This document shows positions 15,535 through 22,776 of a stretch of DNA of 34,327 bases, piece after piece. The DNA comes from Actinomycetota bacterium. Its GTDB lineage: Bacteria; Actinomycetota; Actinomycetes; S36-B12. Position 1 is the stretch's first letter. Every line of letters begins with the position of its first letter. The DNA is taken from the NCBI GenBank assembly GCA_030652695.1, contig JAUSQD010000066.1, positions 1-34,327 on the forward strand. The letters run 5' to 3'. The notes under the pieces were generated by a model. That model was not told the origin of the DNA. It ran no database searches and saw only the letters and a program-made list of their open reading frames with translations. The position numbers and the translations under genes were made by a program.

Positions 15535-16134
15535 ATGGCACGCCCGCACCTGGTTTTGTCGGATCGCTATTTCGAAGCGGTGCGCTATACCTCGCATGCC
15601 CATCAGAATCAGACGCGCAAGGGTAGCAACATCTCCTACATGTCCCACCTCCTTGGAGTCTCCAGTCTGATCATCGAGGCCGGGGGAGACGAGGATCAAG
15701 CCATTGCAGGCCTGCTGCACGACGTTGCCGAAGACCAAGGCGGCCTCTGGCGACTGGCTGAAGTGCGCACAGTCTTCGGCGATCGGGTAGCCGACATCGT
15801 GCTGGGATGCAGCGATTCCCTGGATGATGACGACGACGGTTACTGGCCTATCTACTGGGAGCGCAAGCAGCGCTACCTGGACCGTCTTGAAACCGAACCG
15901 GCCGATCTTGTGATGGTGTCCATTGCCGACAAGGTGCACAACTCGCGGGCACTGGTTACCGACCTTCAGGCATATGGCATTGAGGTCTTCAACAAGTTCC
16001 ACGGTTCGCCGCGCGAGATCATTCACTACTACCGCGAGTGCTTCAGAATTGGCGTGAACGCTGGAGTGAGCCATGTGCTCACCGTGCCCCTGGCCACGGC
16101 AATTCGTGATATCGAATTTCTTGTCTACGGGTAA
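15535..16134 (+). CDS. MESH1-like HD hydrolase, probable (p)ppGpp hydrolase
   Basis: Stand-alone HD-domain protein of 199 residues with the ppGpp-hydrolase pattern of RelA/SpoT N-termini and MESH1. It shows AHQNQTRKGSNISYMSHLLGV (His21, His38), LLHDVAEDQGG (His62-Asp63, with the ED pair Glu66-Asp67) and VMVSIADKVHNSRAL (Asp132). These supply the Mn2+ ligands and the hydrolytic acid pair. There is no synthetase, TGS or ACT domain, so it would only degrade the alarmone or a related substrate such as NADPH. The start is fixed by AAAGGAG 4 nt upstream. A stretch of five acidic residues (DDDDD) near residue 100 is unusual. Confidence 0.82.
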   Translation: MARPHLVLSDRYFEAVRYTSHAHQNQTRKGSNISYMSHLLGVSSLIIEAGGDEDQAIAGLLHDVAEDQGGLWRLAEVRTVFGDRVADIVLGCSDSLDDDDDGYWPIYWERKQRYLDRLETEPADLVMVSIADKVHNSRALVTDLQAYGIEVFNKFHGSPREIIHYYRECFRIGVNAGVSHVLTVPLATAIRDIEFLVYG

Positions 16135-16182
16135 TCCCGTTGATTGGTCCGTGAATCTCCTGCGCTTGGACCACGAGAAATC

Positions 16183-16188
16183 TAGTAT
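16183..16188 (+). promoter_or_regulatory. Candidate -10 of the acyl-CoA dehydrogenase gene
   Basis: TAGTAT 36 nt upstream of the ATG at 16225, in a 90-base intergenic gap. TTGGAC at 16166-16171 is too close (11 nt) to be a paired -35. Weak assignment. Confidence 0.25.
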
Positions 16189-16224
16189 CGCTCGCAGTGT
16201 CATCACTGCGATGTGAGGAATGCC

Positions 16225-17469
16225 ATGGCCCAGCGTTCGGAAACAGTCGAGGATTTTCGCCTACGAGCGCGCGATTGGCTCTCTACGCACATGCCCAAGG
16301 CCGGCTCCATGCCCGTGCGAGAGGGCATTGATCCCGAAGAGCAGAACTGGCTCGATGCTCGCGATCTTCAGAAGTTGCTGTTCTCTGGCGGCTTTGCTGG
16401 CATCTGCTTTCCCACTGAATACGGCGGCCAGGGACTCAGCCGCGAGTACCAGGCCGCTTTCAATGAAGAGTCGGCTCCCTATGAGATGCCAGTTGCACTC
16501 AACGTGCCCTCCCTTGGCATCTGCTCGGCGATGTTGCTGGACATGGGGACGGAGGAGCAGAAGCAAAAGTATGTCCGCGGAGCCATCTCCGGGGAGTTGA
16601 TCCTGTGTCAGTTCCCTTCCGAGCCAAGCGGGGGCTCTGATCTTGCCGGTCTGCTCACCCGAGCCCAGCGCGATGGGGACACGTACGTCATCAACGGTCA
16701 GAAGTGCTGGAGTACCTATGCCTTTGCAGCTGACTATGCGACATGCCTGGTTCGCACTGATTGGGATGCACCAAAGCACCGCGGGCTGTCGATGATCATC
16801 GTGCCCGTGCATGATCCGGCCACGCACATGAATCGCGTGCAGATGGTGAATGGCTCAAGCGAATTCTGTGAGGAGTTCTTCACCGATCTCGTTGTGCCCG
16901 CTGAGAACCTGGTGGGCACTGAGAACGACGGGTGGACCGTCGGCCAGCGGCAGCTGTTCTACGAGCGTCAAGCTGTCGGCGGTGGTTCGCCGTACGCTAG
17001 CGGCATGACTCGTGCCCGCGGTACGAGTCATGACTCGTTCACGCCGGTGGGCATGGCTCGCAAAGTCGGCAAGGAGCAGGATCCAGCAGTCCGCGAACTC
17101 GTCGGGGGGATGCACGCCCAGGAGGTGGCCAATGCCCAACTCATCCGTCGCGTGACCAAGGGCATGGCCTCCTATGACTATCCCGCGCATTCAAGTTCGA
17201 TGATGCGTCTGGGTTCCGCGGAAACCAATCAGTTGCGAACCGACGTGATGTTCGAACTCGCAGGGGATCTCTCTGTTGTCGGTCAGGTCGGCGACCGCAG
17301 CGTGTTGCATCAAGTTGGCGTGGCTGCGCTGATGCGTCAATCAGCAAGCATCGCTGGTGGTTCGACTGAGATGAGTCGCAACATGGTGTCGGAACGCGTG
17401 CTGATGATGCCGCGTGAGTATGCGGCAGATCGAGATGTGCCATTCAAGGAAGTTCGACGAGGCAGATAG
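16225..17469 (+). CDS. Acyl-CoA dehydrogenase (FadE-like)
   Basis: FAD-dependent acyl-CoA dehydrogenase of 414 residues, oxidising an acyl-CoA to the 2-enoyl-CoA. The N-terminal helical domain contains GICFPTEYGGQGLS. The middle beta-domain has the flavin-binding segment CQFPSEPSGGSDLAGLLT and YVINGQKCWSTYAFAADYATCLVRTD. The C-terminal domain ends with ASIAGGSTEMSRNMVSERVLMMPRE, as in mycobacterial FadE enzymes. ATG 16225 has TGAGGA 6 nt upstream; GTG 16213 is also in frame. The actinobacterial FadE set includes steroid side-chain and branched-chain acyl enzymes, so the chain specificity is open. Confidence 0.92.
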   Translation: MAQRSETVEDFRLRARDWLSTHMPKAGSMPVREGIDPEEQNWLDARDLQKLLFSGGFAGICFPTEYGGQGLSREYQAAFNEESAPYEMPVALNVPSLGICSAMLLDMGTEEQKQKYVRGAISGELILCQFPSEPSGGSDLAGLLTRAQRDGDTYVINGQKCWSTYAFAADYATCLVRTDWDAPKHRGLSMIIVPVHDPATHMNRVQMVNGSSEFCEEFFTDLVVPAENLVGTENDGWTVGQRQLFYERQAVGGGSPYASGMTRARGTSHDSFTPVGMARKVGKEQDPAVRELVGGMHAQEVANAQLIRRVTKGMASYDYPAHSSSMMRLGSAETNQLRTDVMFELAGDLSVVGQVGDRSVLHQVGVAALMRQSASIAGGSTEMSRNMVSERVLMMPREYAADRDVPFKEVRRGR

Positions 17470-17708
17470 CCCTCGCATACAGCAAGAGGCTGACGTTCTT
17501 GCAGTCGCGACCATGGCGTTGCAAGGCCTGTGTCAGAGATTTCCCATTGATTTCAAGGGCTTTCTGTCATGGGTGAAAATTGTTAAAAGTCTGTGAATCC
17601 CTCACGAAAGCACTGTGCATCGCGCGCTTTGGTGATGTGAGTCTCATTTATGGCCATAGCCTCAAGGAGTAGCTCGAGAATCTCGCGCACATGAATCGAG
17701 GCATCAAT
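17470..17708. other. Gap before the Ig-repeat gene
   Basis: 239 bases without a supported gene. An AT-richer patch (around 17575-17590, with AAAATTGTTAAAAG) may mark the promoter of the secreted protein gene, but I could not pair a -35 with a -10. AAGGAG at about 17671 is too far from either candidate start to serve as the ribosome-binding site. Confidence 0.35.
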
Positions 17709-19175
17709 ATGAAACGAATACTCAGCACAGTTGCTGCTCTTGCAGTCGTCGGTTCCGGCATCGGAATGGCTTCATCGGCTTCTGCCGCCCCTACTGTGAA
17801 TCTCAATGCAAAGAATGGCGTCGTTGGCGTAGCCCAAACCATCGATGCCTCAGTTTCTGACTCTGCAGTGATCGGTGCTCCATCGGGCACTGTCACCTTC
17901 TATTCCAATGGCGCCGTGATCGGCACTGACACTGTCGGTGGCAATCAGGGTTCCAATGCGCAGATCGTGTGGACTCCGAAGGACTCTGGCCCTGACACCC
18001 TGATGGCTTCTTTCAGTGGTGGTGGTTCTGATACCGAAACCGTGTCTGTGAATTCGGTTGATACGACCAGCTCAGTGACAGCACCTGGTTCGGCAGCTGC
18101 CGGTTCGCAGGTTGCCTTGCAGGCACAGGTTCGCGCCAAGCAGGGTTCGTACGTCCCAACTGGAACAGTGACGTTCACGACTTCATCGGCGACGATCGGT
18201 ACCGCCAGCCTGAACGCGCAAGGCCTGGCCACCATCAACTTCACTGTGCCGACCGGCGTCTCCTCGGTGAATGTCTATGCGGCGTATGGCGGCAATGCCA
18301 ATGCCAATGCATCGGGTCGCAGCTCTGCAGCCAACATTCGGGTGTCCGCAGTCGGTTCGACTGTCGCGCTGAGTGTTCCGCAGACCAACTACCAGAACAC
18401 CTCGGTACCGCTGAGCGCGAAGATCACGCCAGCTACCGGTACCGGAACAGTGACGTTCACCGTTGATGGACGCACCATCGGCACCGCCACTGTTGCCAAT
18501 GGCGCAGCTTCGGTCACCTGGGTGCCTACCGCATTGGGCAATCCGACTGTCAAGGCTGCCTACACAGGAGGCAATGGCGTTGCTGCGTCTTCAGACAGCA
18601 AGGTCGTCGCGGTAACCCAGGCATTGAAGGCTGACGCCATCACTGTTGATCCAGTTGGCGATCCCGGCCCCATCCTCAATGGCGCCGTCTTCGTGCTCCC
18701 GAATGGCTCATCAGTCGCTGCGACTGTCACTGCCGCATCGGGCCTGCCAGTCAAGGTAGCCGTCACTGGCCCCTGCGCCTGGAATGGAACGACGTTCACA
18801 GTTCAGGGTGTTGGCGGTAACTGCTCTGTGGTCACCACGACCGCTGGCGGCAACGGCTATGCACCGGCGACGATGACATTCGCCATCTCCACGGCTCTTG
18901 GCAAGCAGACGGCAAGTGTCGTTGCTCCCAAGACCGGTACCTACAAGAAGGGCCGCTTCCTGACCATGGCTAAGGCTGGCACGGTCACCAATCTCAACAA
19001 GGCTCTGGTGTGGAAGGTGACTTCAGGTGCTTCTGTCTGCAAGCTCTACCGCAGTGCTGGTGCAGTGAAGTTGAAGTTGGCAAAGCGCGGGAGCTGCTGG
19101 GTGCAGGCCTTTGCTCCTGCAGTGCCTGGGCAATGGTCATCCTTCTTGACCAAGCGCAATTACCGCGTGCGCTGA
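17709..19175 (+). CDS. Secreted protein with tandem bacterial Ig-like repeats
   Basis: A 488-residue secreted protein. The signal peptide is MKRILSTVAALAVVGSGIGM followed by ASSASAA. Three Big_3-type Ig-like domains follow (about residues 28-115, 118-213 and 217-303), each with a GTVTF core strand and an IGTA/IGTD turn. A fourth, divergent beta segment with two Cys and a C-terminal ~85-residue region with two further Cys (CKLYRS, SCWVQAF) come next; this tail resembles actinobacterial Ig/cell-surface proteins. There is no LPxTG motif or membrane anchor, so it is probably released or wall-associated, possibly an adhesin or matrix protein. ATG 17709 is preferred (GAGG 7 nt upstream) over ATG 17691. 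Confidence 0.85.
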   Translation: MKRILSTVAALAVVGSGIGMASSASAAPTVNLNAKNGVVGVAQTIDASVSDSAVIGAPSGTVTFYSNGAVIGTDTVGGNQGSNAQIVWTPKDSGPDTLMASFSGGGSDTETVSVNSVDTTSSVTAPGSAAAGSQVALQAQVRAKQGSYVPTGTVTFTTSSATIGTASLNAQGLATINFTVPTGVSSVNVYAAYGGNANANASGRSSAANIRVSAVGSTVALSVPQTNYQNTSVPLSAKITPATGTGTVTFTVDGRTIGTATVANGAASVTWVPTALGNPTVKAAYTGGNGVAASSDSKVVAVTQALKADAITVDPVGDPGPILNGAVFVLPNGSSVAATVTAASGLPVKVAVTGPCAWNGTTFTVQGVGGNCSVVTTTAGGNGYAPATMTFAISTALGKQTASVVAPKTGTYKKGRFLTMAKAGTVTNLNKALVWKVTSGASVCKLYRSAGAVKLKLAKRGSCWVQAFAPAVPGQWSSFLTKRNYRVR

Positions 19176-19204
19176 ACGCGCGTATGGAAGAACGCACAGA
19201 CAGA

Positions 19205-19235
19205 AAAGTGGGGCGAGGATTCCTCGCCCCACTTT
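19205..19235. terminator. Strong bidirectional terminator
   Basis: Perfect 14-bp inverted repeat: AAAGTGGGGCGAGG (19205-19218), loop ATT, CCTCGCCCCACTTT (19222-19235). It supplies a T-run on either strand and lies between the convergent Ig-repeat and lipoprotein genes. Confidence 0.88.
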
Positions 19236-19244
19236 CTTGTGGCG

Positions 19245-19679
19245 CTATTCAGCAGTGACCACGAACGTGATCGTCGCAAGCTCAACCGAGCCGTCTTTGG
19301 CAATCACCTCGCTGGTGCCTGCAGCCAGGGCTTGGCCCCCAGCCACAGTGGTGCTTTCGCCATCACCTTGAGCATCACTTGCGGTAAAGACCATGGGATC
19401 ACTTGATTCGAATGTGGCGCCTTCTTGGAATCCTTCAAAGATCACAGCCTGTCCCACGACCAGATCTTGCGTTAAACCATCATCGTCTGGGGTGATCCGC
19501 ACTGGTGACCAAGTGCTGGGATCGCCGCCGACCAGGTCACTTGGCGATTCACTGACCATGGGACTGGCCGAGGGTGAAGTCGTTGCATCGCTTGTCTCGC
19601 TGGAGGAACAGGCGGCAAGTGAAGCAACCAGCAGCATGCCGACCGCTATGGCCGGAACAGCCTTCTTGGTGATTCGCAT
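19245..19679 (-). CDS. Small lipoprotein of unknown function
   Basis: A 144-residue lipoprotein. The signal peptide is MRITKKAVPAIAVGMLLVAS and the lipobox LAAC gives a lipidated Cys24. A Ser/Thr/Pro linker of about 30 residues is followed by a compact beta-rich domain (LVVGQAVIFEGFQEGATFESSDPMVFTAS and AGTSEVIAKDGSVELATITFVVTAE, broken by loops). The domain looks Ig-like and is reminiscent of chagasin-type beta sandwiches, but I see no diagnostic inhibitor motif. AAAGGAAG precedes the ATG by 6 nt. Monocistronic, with the strong terminator directly downstream. Confidence 0.82.
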   Translation of the reverse strand: MRITKKAVPAIAVGMLLVASLAACSSSETSDATTSPSASPMVSESPSDLVGGDPSTWSPVRITPDDDGLTQDLVVGQAVIFEGFQEGATFESSDPMVFTASDAQGDGESTTVAGGQALAAGTSEVIAKDGSVELATITFVVTAE

Positions 19680-19722
19680 TGAATCTTCCTTTGACTAGGT
19701 GTTCGAAGTGAACGGCTTCAGG

Positions 19723-19962
19723 CTAACCCGCGTGGGGGAGCATTTGCTGAACGTGGAGTGAAGAGTGTGGCGCAGTCAAGGCTTGCGCTGGAAGAGTCGG
19801 CCACTTGCGGATCACTCCGATATTGATTACCGTCGCAAGCAGCCCCGGACCCGGCTGCGCACGATTGATGCGCATGGTACGGGGCTTCTGCTTTCGAATC
19901 TGCTCGCGTCGATCTCGCTGGTATCTGCGTGCAGCATCGAAGGGAGTGAGGTTGTGCGACAT
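19723..19962 (-). CDS. Possible small basic protein, unrecognised
   Basis: An 80-codon frame starting MSHNLTPFDAARRYQRDRRE, strongly basic in its first half, in the 274-base gap between the lipoprotein and CopC-like genes. Codon use looks normal for the window and no rare-codon runs are seen, which argues for coding. Against it: there is no clear Shine-Dalgarno, it overlaps the first 9 bases of the CopC-like gene on the other strand, and I recognise no family. It would also leave the CopC-like promoter inside this frame. Reported as a candidate only. Confidence 0.3.
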   Translation of the reverse strand: MSHNLTPFDAARRYQRDRREQIRKQKPRTMRINRAQPGPGLLATVINIGVIRKWPTLPAQALTAPHSSLHVQQMLPHAG

Positions 19963-20550
19963 CAGTCCAGCCAATCCAAGCGAACATTCGTGCGATTCGG
20001 TGCAGCCCTTGCGGGCGTGCTGTTCTTCGGCATGGGGCCGGCCATAGCAAGTGCCTCAGCACAATCCGAAGTTGTGTCCACAGTCCCTGCCAATGGGGCC
20101 CAGCTGGATGCAGCTCCCTTGGAAGTGGCGTTCACGTTCGACAACCCTCTCCTGCCGGGCACCATCACCATGGCGATCCTTGGCTCCGACGGAAGACTCG
20201 TGGAGTCGCAAGAGGTGGTTCCACGCGGAGACACCATTGCAATCCAGTGGCCTCAGGCGCTGCAAAGCGGCTCATTTCAAGTTGCCTACCGTGGAGCTTC
20301 AAGTGCAGGGCTCATCGCCACCGAATCACTCAATTTCAGCATCGCCAACTCAGTCATGACTACCGATGACTCCTCGACTTCCAATGCGCCTGCTCAGGTT
20401 GCGGAAGTACCCATGGTCAGTTCGCAGATTGCTCATGTGGACATCACTGCTGGAATCCCTGCCGCGCTGCTGATGTCCCTTGGGTTCCTGGTGCTGGCTG
20501 CCGTGACCATGGGTCTAGTGCTCTTGCAGCAACGAGGAAGACCGCAATAG
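19954..20550 (+). CDS. Membrane-anchored CopC-like protein lacking copper ligands
   Basis: A 198-residue exported protein. The signal peptide runs to about residue 36 (core FGAALAGVLFFGMGPAIA, cleavage near SASA). The mature domain has the CopC/YobA pattern: VVSTVPANGAQLDAAPLEVAFTFDNPL, then a GSDGRLVES strand and SGSFQVAYRGAS. It ends in a membrane helix (IPAALLMSLGFLVLAAVTMGLVLL) with a short basic tail. The copper ligands of true CopC are missing: the mature N-terminus is not His and the DGHP-like loop is replaced by SAGLIA. GTG 19954 is chosen because GGGAG lies 7 nt upstream; the frame is open back to 19765. Confidence 0.75.
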   Translation: MRHQSSQSKRTFVRFGAALAGVLFFGMGPAIASASAQSEVVSTVPANGAQLDAAPLEVAFTFDNPLLPGTITMAILGSDGRLVESQEVVPRGDTIAIQWPQALQSGSFQVAYRGASSAGLIATESLNFSIANSVMTTDDSSTSNAPAQVAEVPMVSSQIAHVDITAGIPAALLMSLGFLVLAAVTMGLVLLQQRGRPQ

Positions 20551-20562
20551 CGGGTGATCACA

Positions 20563-21291
20563 TCAGTCACTACCTGAGGCACTGCAAGCTGATTCGATGG
20601 AAAGCCGAATCCTGTCTCGAAGCAAGACGGCGTCTCCAGAAGTCATGCCACCGGTGTGTACCGGCTCCTGAATGATCAACCTGACCACACCACTGTGGAT
20701 GGTGTTGCTCCCGGGCGGCCAGATGCCCCTCGTGCCGATGACAGCGACGGGCAGGATCGGGATTCCATGCTCAATAGCAATGGTGAACGCGCCGATGCGG
20801 AAGCGACTCAGGCTGCCATCGTGCGAGGTCTGTCCCTCCGGAAACACGAAAATGCTGGCTTCGTCCCGCAAGGCCTGCTGCACTCCGCGAGCGATTGTCG
20901 TTCCATCGGGACTGGCTCGGTCGATCTCGATCATGCCGATTCTTCGCAGCGCTTGGCCCAGTACGGGTACATCGAACAACTCGCGCATTGCCAGAAATCG
21001 CAGAGGGATAGGCAGACTGGCAAGCATCACCATGGGATCCAAATTGGACAGATGATTCGACGCGACGACGTATTGCTGACCCTGCGCCACGTTTTCAAGT
21101 CCCTGGATTTCCAATCGGACTCCGGCAGGCACCAACCAGGCTCGTCCCCACATTCTCAGAACGCGGTTGATGCGATGGGATGTGGGAGTACCTGATGGAG
21201 CCCCGATGCTGGCGATCATGACTGCAGCAGTTGCTGCGAGTCCCGACGCGAACATCGGCACTGCTCGCAGATTCACACTGCATGGTTCCAT
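20563..21291 (-). CDS. 1-acyl-sn-glycerol-3-phosphate acyltransferase (PlsC family)
   Basis: Membrane-associated acyltransferase of 242 residues that transfers an acyl chain to lysophosphatidate or a related acceptor in phospholipid synthesis. The HX4D catalytic motif is NHLSNLDP. The acceptor-binding motif is FPEGQTS, followed by FRIGAFTIAIEHGIPILPVAVIG. An N-terminal hydrophobic segment (FASGLAATAAVMIASIG) probably anchors it. ATG 21291 lies 2 bases after the arr stop codon, so the two are probably translationally coupled. The frame is open upstream into arr, but that part is shadow. Specificity among the many actinobacterial PlsC paralogues is unknown. Confidence 0.87.
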   Translation of the reverse strand: MEPCSVNLRAVPMFASGLAATAAVMIASIGAPSGTPTSHRINRVLRMWGRAWLVPAGVRLEIQGLENVAQGQQYVVASNHLSNLDPMVMLASLPIPLRFLAMRELFDVPVLGQALRRIGMIEIDRASPDGTTIARGVQQALRDEASIFVFPEGQTSHDGSLSRFRIGAFTIAIEHGIPILPVAVIGTRGIWPPGSNTIHSGVVRLIIQEPVHTGGMTSGDAVLLRDRIRLSIESACSASGSD

Positions 21292-21293
21292 AG

Positions 21294-21704
21294 TCAGTTG
21301 ATGATCTCGGCTCGCTCGTCTGCGCGCAGAGCTGCCAGGCGTTCTTTCCACAGCTGGAGTTCATCAGGAGTCAGGCGTGTCCAGTCCGATACTTCGCGCA
21401 CGACTTTCAATGCCGAGCTGCTCCGGTAGGACCGAGTCGGATTGCCAGGGAATTTCTTGTCGGTGACATTCGGGTCGTCCTCGAAATCACCAGTTGGCAA
21501 AACCTCATATACGCGCGGGTCAGTGTCACCGGCTGCCAGCTCAGCAGCCAGACCTGCACCACTGACGAGGGCTGTGAAATAGATGTGGTTCATCACCACT
21601 TCTGGTCGGTAGTTGGATCGAAAGCCCGCGGTCAGCAGGTCGCCAGCCTGCAGTTCTGCCTTCGTGCCGTGAAAGAAGGGTCCTTCATCTGGTGCCTGTT
21701 TCAC
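21294..21704 (-). CDS. arr: Rifamycin ADP-ribosyltransferase (Arr)
   Basis: Cytoplasmic enzyme that inactivates rifamycins by ADP-ribosylating the ansa-chain hydroxyl with NAD+. The 136-residue sequence is typical in length and in motif order: FFHGTKAELQAGDLLTAGF, SNYRPEVVMNHIYFTAL, YEVLPTGDFEDDPNVTDKKF, PGNPTRSYRS and SDWTRLTPDELQLW. His12, Tyr42 and Asp77 occupy the positions of His19, Tyr49 and Asp84 of the Mycobacterium smegmatis enzyme. The GTG start lacks a Shine-Dalgarno but has a -10-like hexamer 6 nt upstream on the same strand. It is followed directly by plsC. A HelD-type gene is about 4 kb away. Chromosomal, with no mobile-element flanks. Confidence 0.93.
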   Translation of the reverse strand: MKQAPDEGPFFHGTKAELQAGDLLTAGFRSNYRPEVVMNHIYFTALVSGAGLAAELAAGDTDPRVYEVLPTGDFEDDPNVTDKKFPGNPTRSYRSSSALKVVREVSDWTRLTPDELQLWKERLAALRADERAEIIN

Positions 21705-21710
21705 GAAACC

Positions 21711-21716
21711 AGCCTA
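21711..21716 (-). promoter_or_regulatory. Candidate -10 element for leaderless arr
   Basis: On the minus strand TAGGCT ends 6 nt before the GTG of arr. No Shine-Dalgarno is present, consistent with a leaderless transcript. Inference. Confidence 0.4.
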
Positions 21717-21861
21717 GGTGACCACTACGAGAGTCATGAAGTCTTTGCTACGCCTCGGTAAGAGTGCAATCAAATTGCGGCTCAATGACACCACCGAGTA
21801 GGCGTAAAGTCGAAGCAATTGGACAATCCTCGAAAGAGTTCAGTTGACAGGGGGGGGCTAC

Positions 21862-22776
21862 GTGATTGAAGTCAGGAATCTGACCAAGCGATACGGCAAG
21901 GTCACTGCGGTAGATGACGTCACGTTCACCGTGCACCCTGGATTCGTCACCGGCTTCCTAGGGCCAAACGGCGCGGGCAAGTCCACAACCATGCGAATGA
22001 TCCTCGGCTTGGACAAGCCCGACGGTGGCTCAGTGCTGGTCAATGGCGCTGCTTACCGATCAGCGCGCGCGCCAGTGGCAGAGATTGGCGCGCTACTCGA
22101 AGCCAAGGGATTCGATAAAGCCCGATCGGCTCGCAATCATCTGCTCACTCTTGCGACCACCACAGGCATCAGTGCAAAGCGAGTCGATGAAGTGCTCACG
22201 CTCGTGGGTTTGTCGGAAGTTGCCCGATCCAAGGCCGGTGGATTCTCCCTTGGCATGGGACAGCGCCTTGGCATTGCCGTAGCCCTGCTAGGTGACCCCC
22301 GGATGGTGATGCTGGACGAGCCGGTGAACGGCTTGGACCCCGACGGCGTGCTGTGGATTCGCAATCTTCTGCGTCAGCTCGCCGACGAAGGGCGCACAGT
22401 GTTCCTGTCCTCTCACTTGATGACCGAGATGGAACTCATCGCCGACCAATTGATCATCATTGGGCGCGGAAAGATCCTGGCCGACACCACCATGCGCGAG
22501 TTCATTGCAGCGTCATCTGCCAATCGGGTACGAGTTGCCACACCTGGCGCAGCTGAGTTGCGGCTTCGACTTGAGAGTCGCTCCATCGACTGCGAACTTC
22601 TGGATACCGGCGCCCTCATCGTCTCTGGTGTGAGCGCTGCAGATATCGGCCAAGAGGCATTTGCCGCTGGCATCGTCCTGCATGAACTGACTCCGCTGGC
22701 CGCCTCCTTGGAGGAGGCGTTCATGGAGCTGACGCGAGATTCGGTCCAATTTCACACTGACGGAGCAGCCGCATGA
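21862..22776 (+). CDS. ABC transporter ATP-binding subunit
   Basis: Cytoplasmic ATPase of a two-gene ABC-2 exporter, 304 residues. Walker A GPNGAGKST is at 34-42, the signature SLGMGQ at 129-134, Walker B MVMLDEP at 148-154, with a D-loop GLDP and an SSH switch. The C-terminal ~90 residues (RVRVATPGAAELRLRLES and ASLEEAFMELTRDS) form the extra domain common in drug- and lantibiotic-export ATPases of the BcrA/DrrA type. GTG 21862 follows an eight-G tract that serves as ribosome-binding site; TTG 21844 is less likely. It overlaps the permease gene by 4 bases. The substrate is unknown; self-resistance or antibiotic export is possible. Confidence 0.93.
   Translation: MIEVRNLTKRYGKVTAVDDVTFTVHPGFVTGFLGPNGAGKSTTMRMILGLDKPDGGSVLVNGAAYRSARAPVAEIGALLEAKGFDKARSARNHLLTLATTTGISAKRVDEVLTLVGLSEVARSKAGGFSLGMGQRLGIAVALLGDPRMVMLDEPVNGLDPDGVLWIRNLLRQLADEGRTVFLSSHLMTEMELIADQLIIIGRGKILADTTMREFIAASSANRVRVATPGAAELRLRLESRSIDCELLDTGALIVSGVSAADIGQEAFAAGIVLHELTPLAASLEEAFMELTRDSVQFHTDGAAA

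Noticed and set aside
16166-16188. TTGGAC and TAGTAT as a paired promoter
   Set aside because: Spacing of 11 nt is too short for a sigma-70-type promoter; only the -10-like element was kept with low confidence.
21850-21857. Eight-G homopolymer before the ABC ATPase
   Set aside because: Considered as a possible assembly or frameshift problem, but the coding frame starts downstream at 21862 and the tract works as a ribosome-binding site.
21705-21861. Search for a rifamycin-associated element upstream of arr
   Set aside because: No GC-rich inverted repeat of that kind is visible here or in 27858-27976 upstream of the HelD-type gene.
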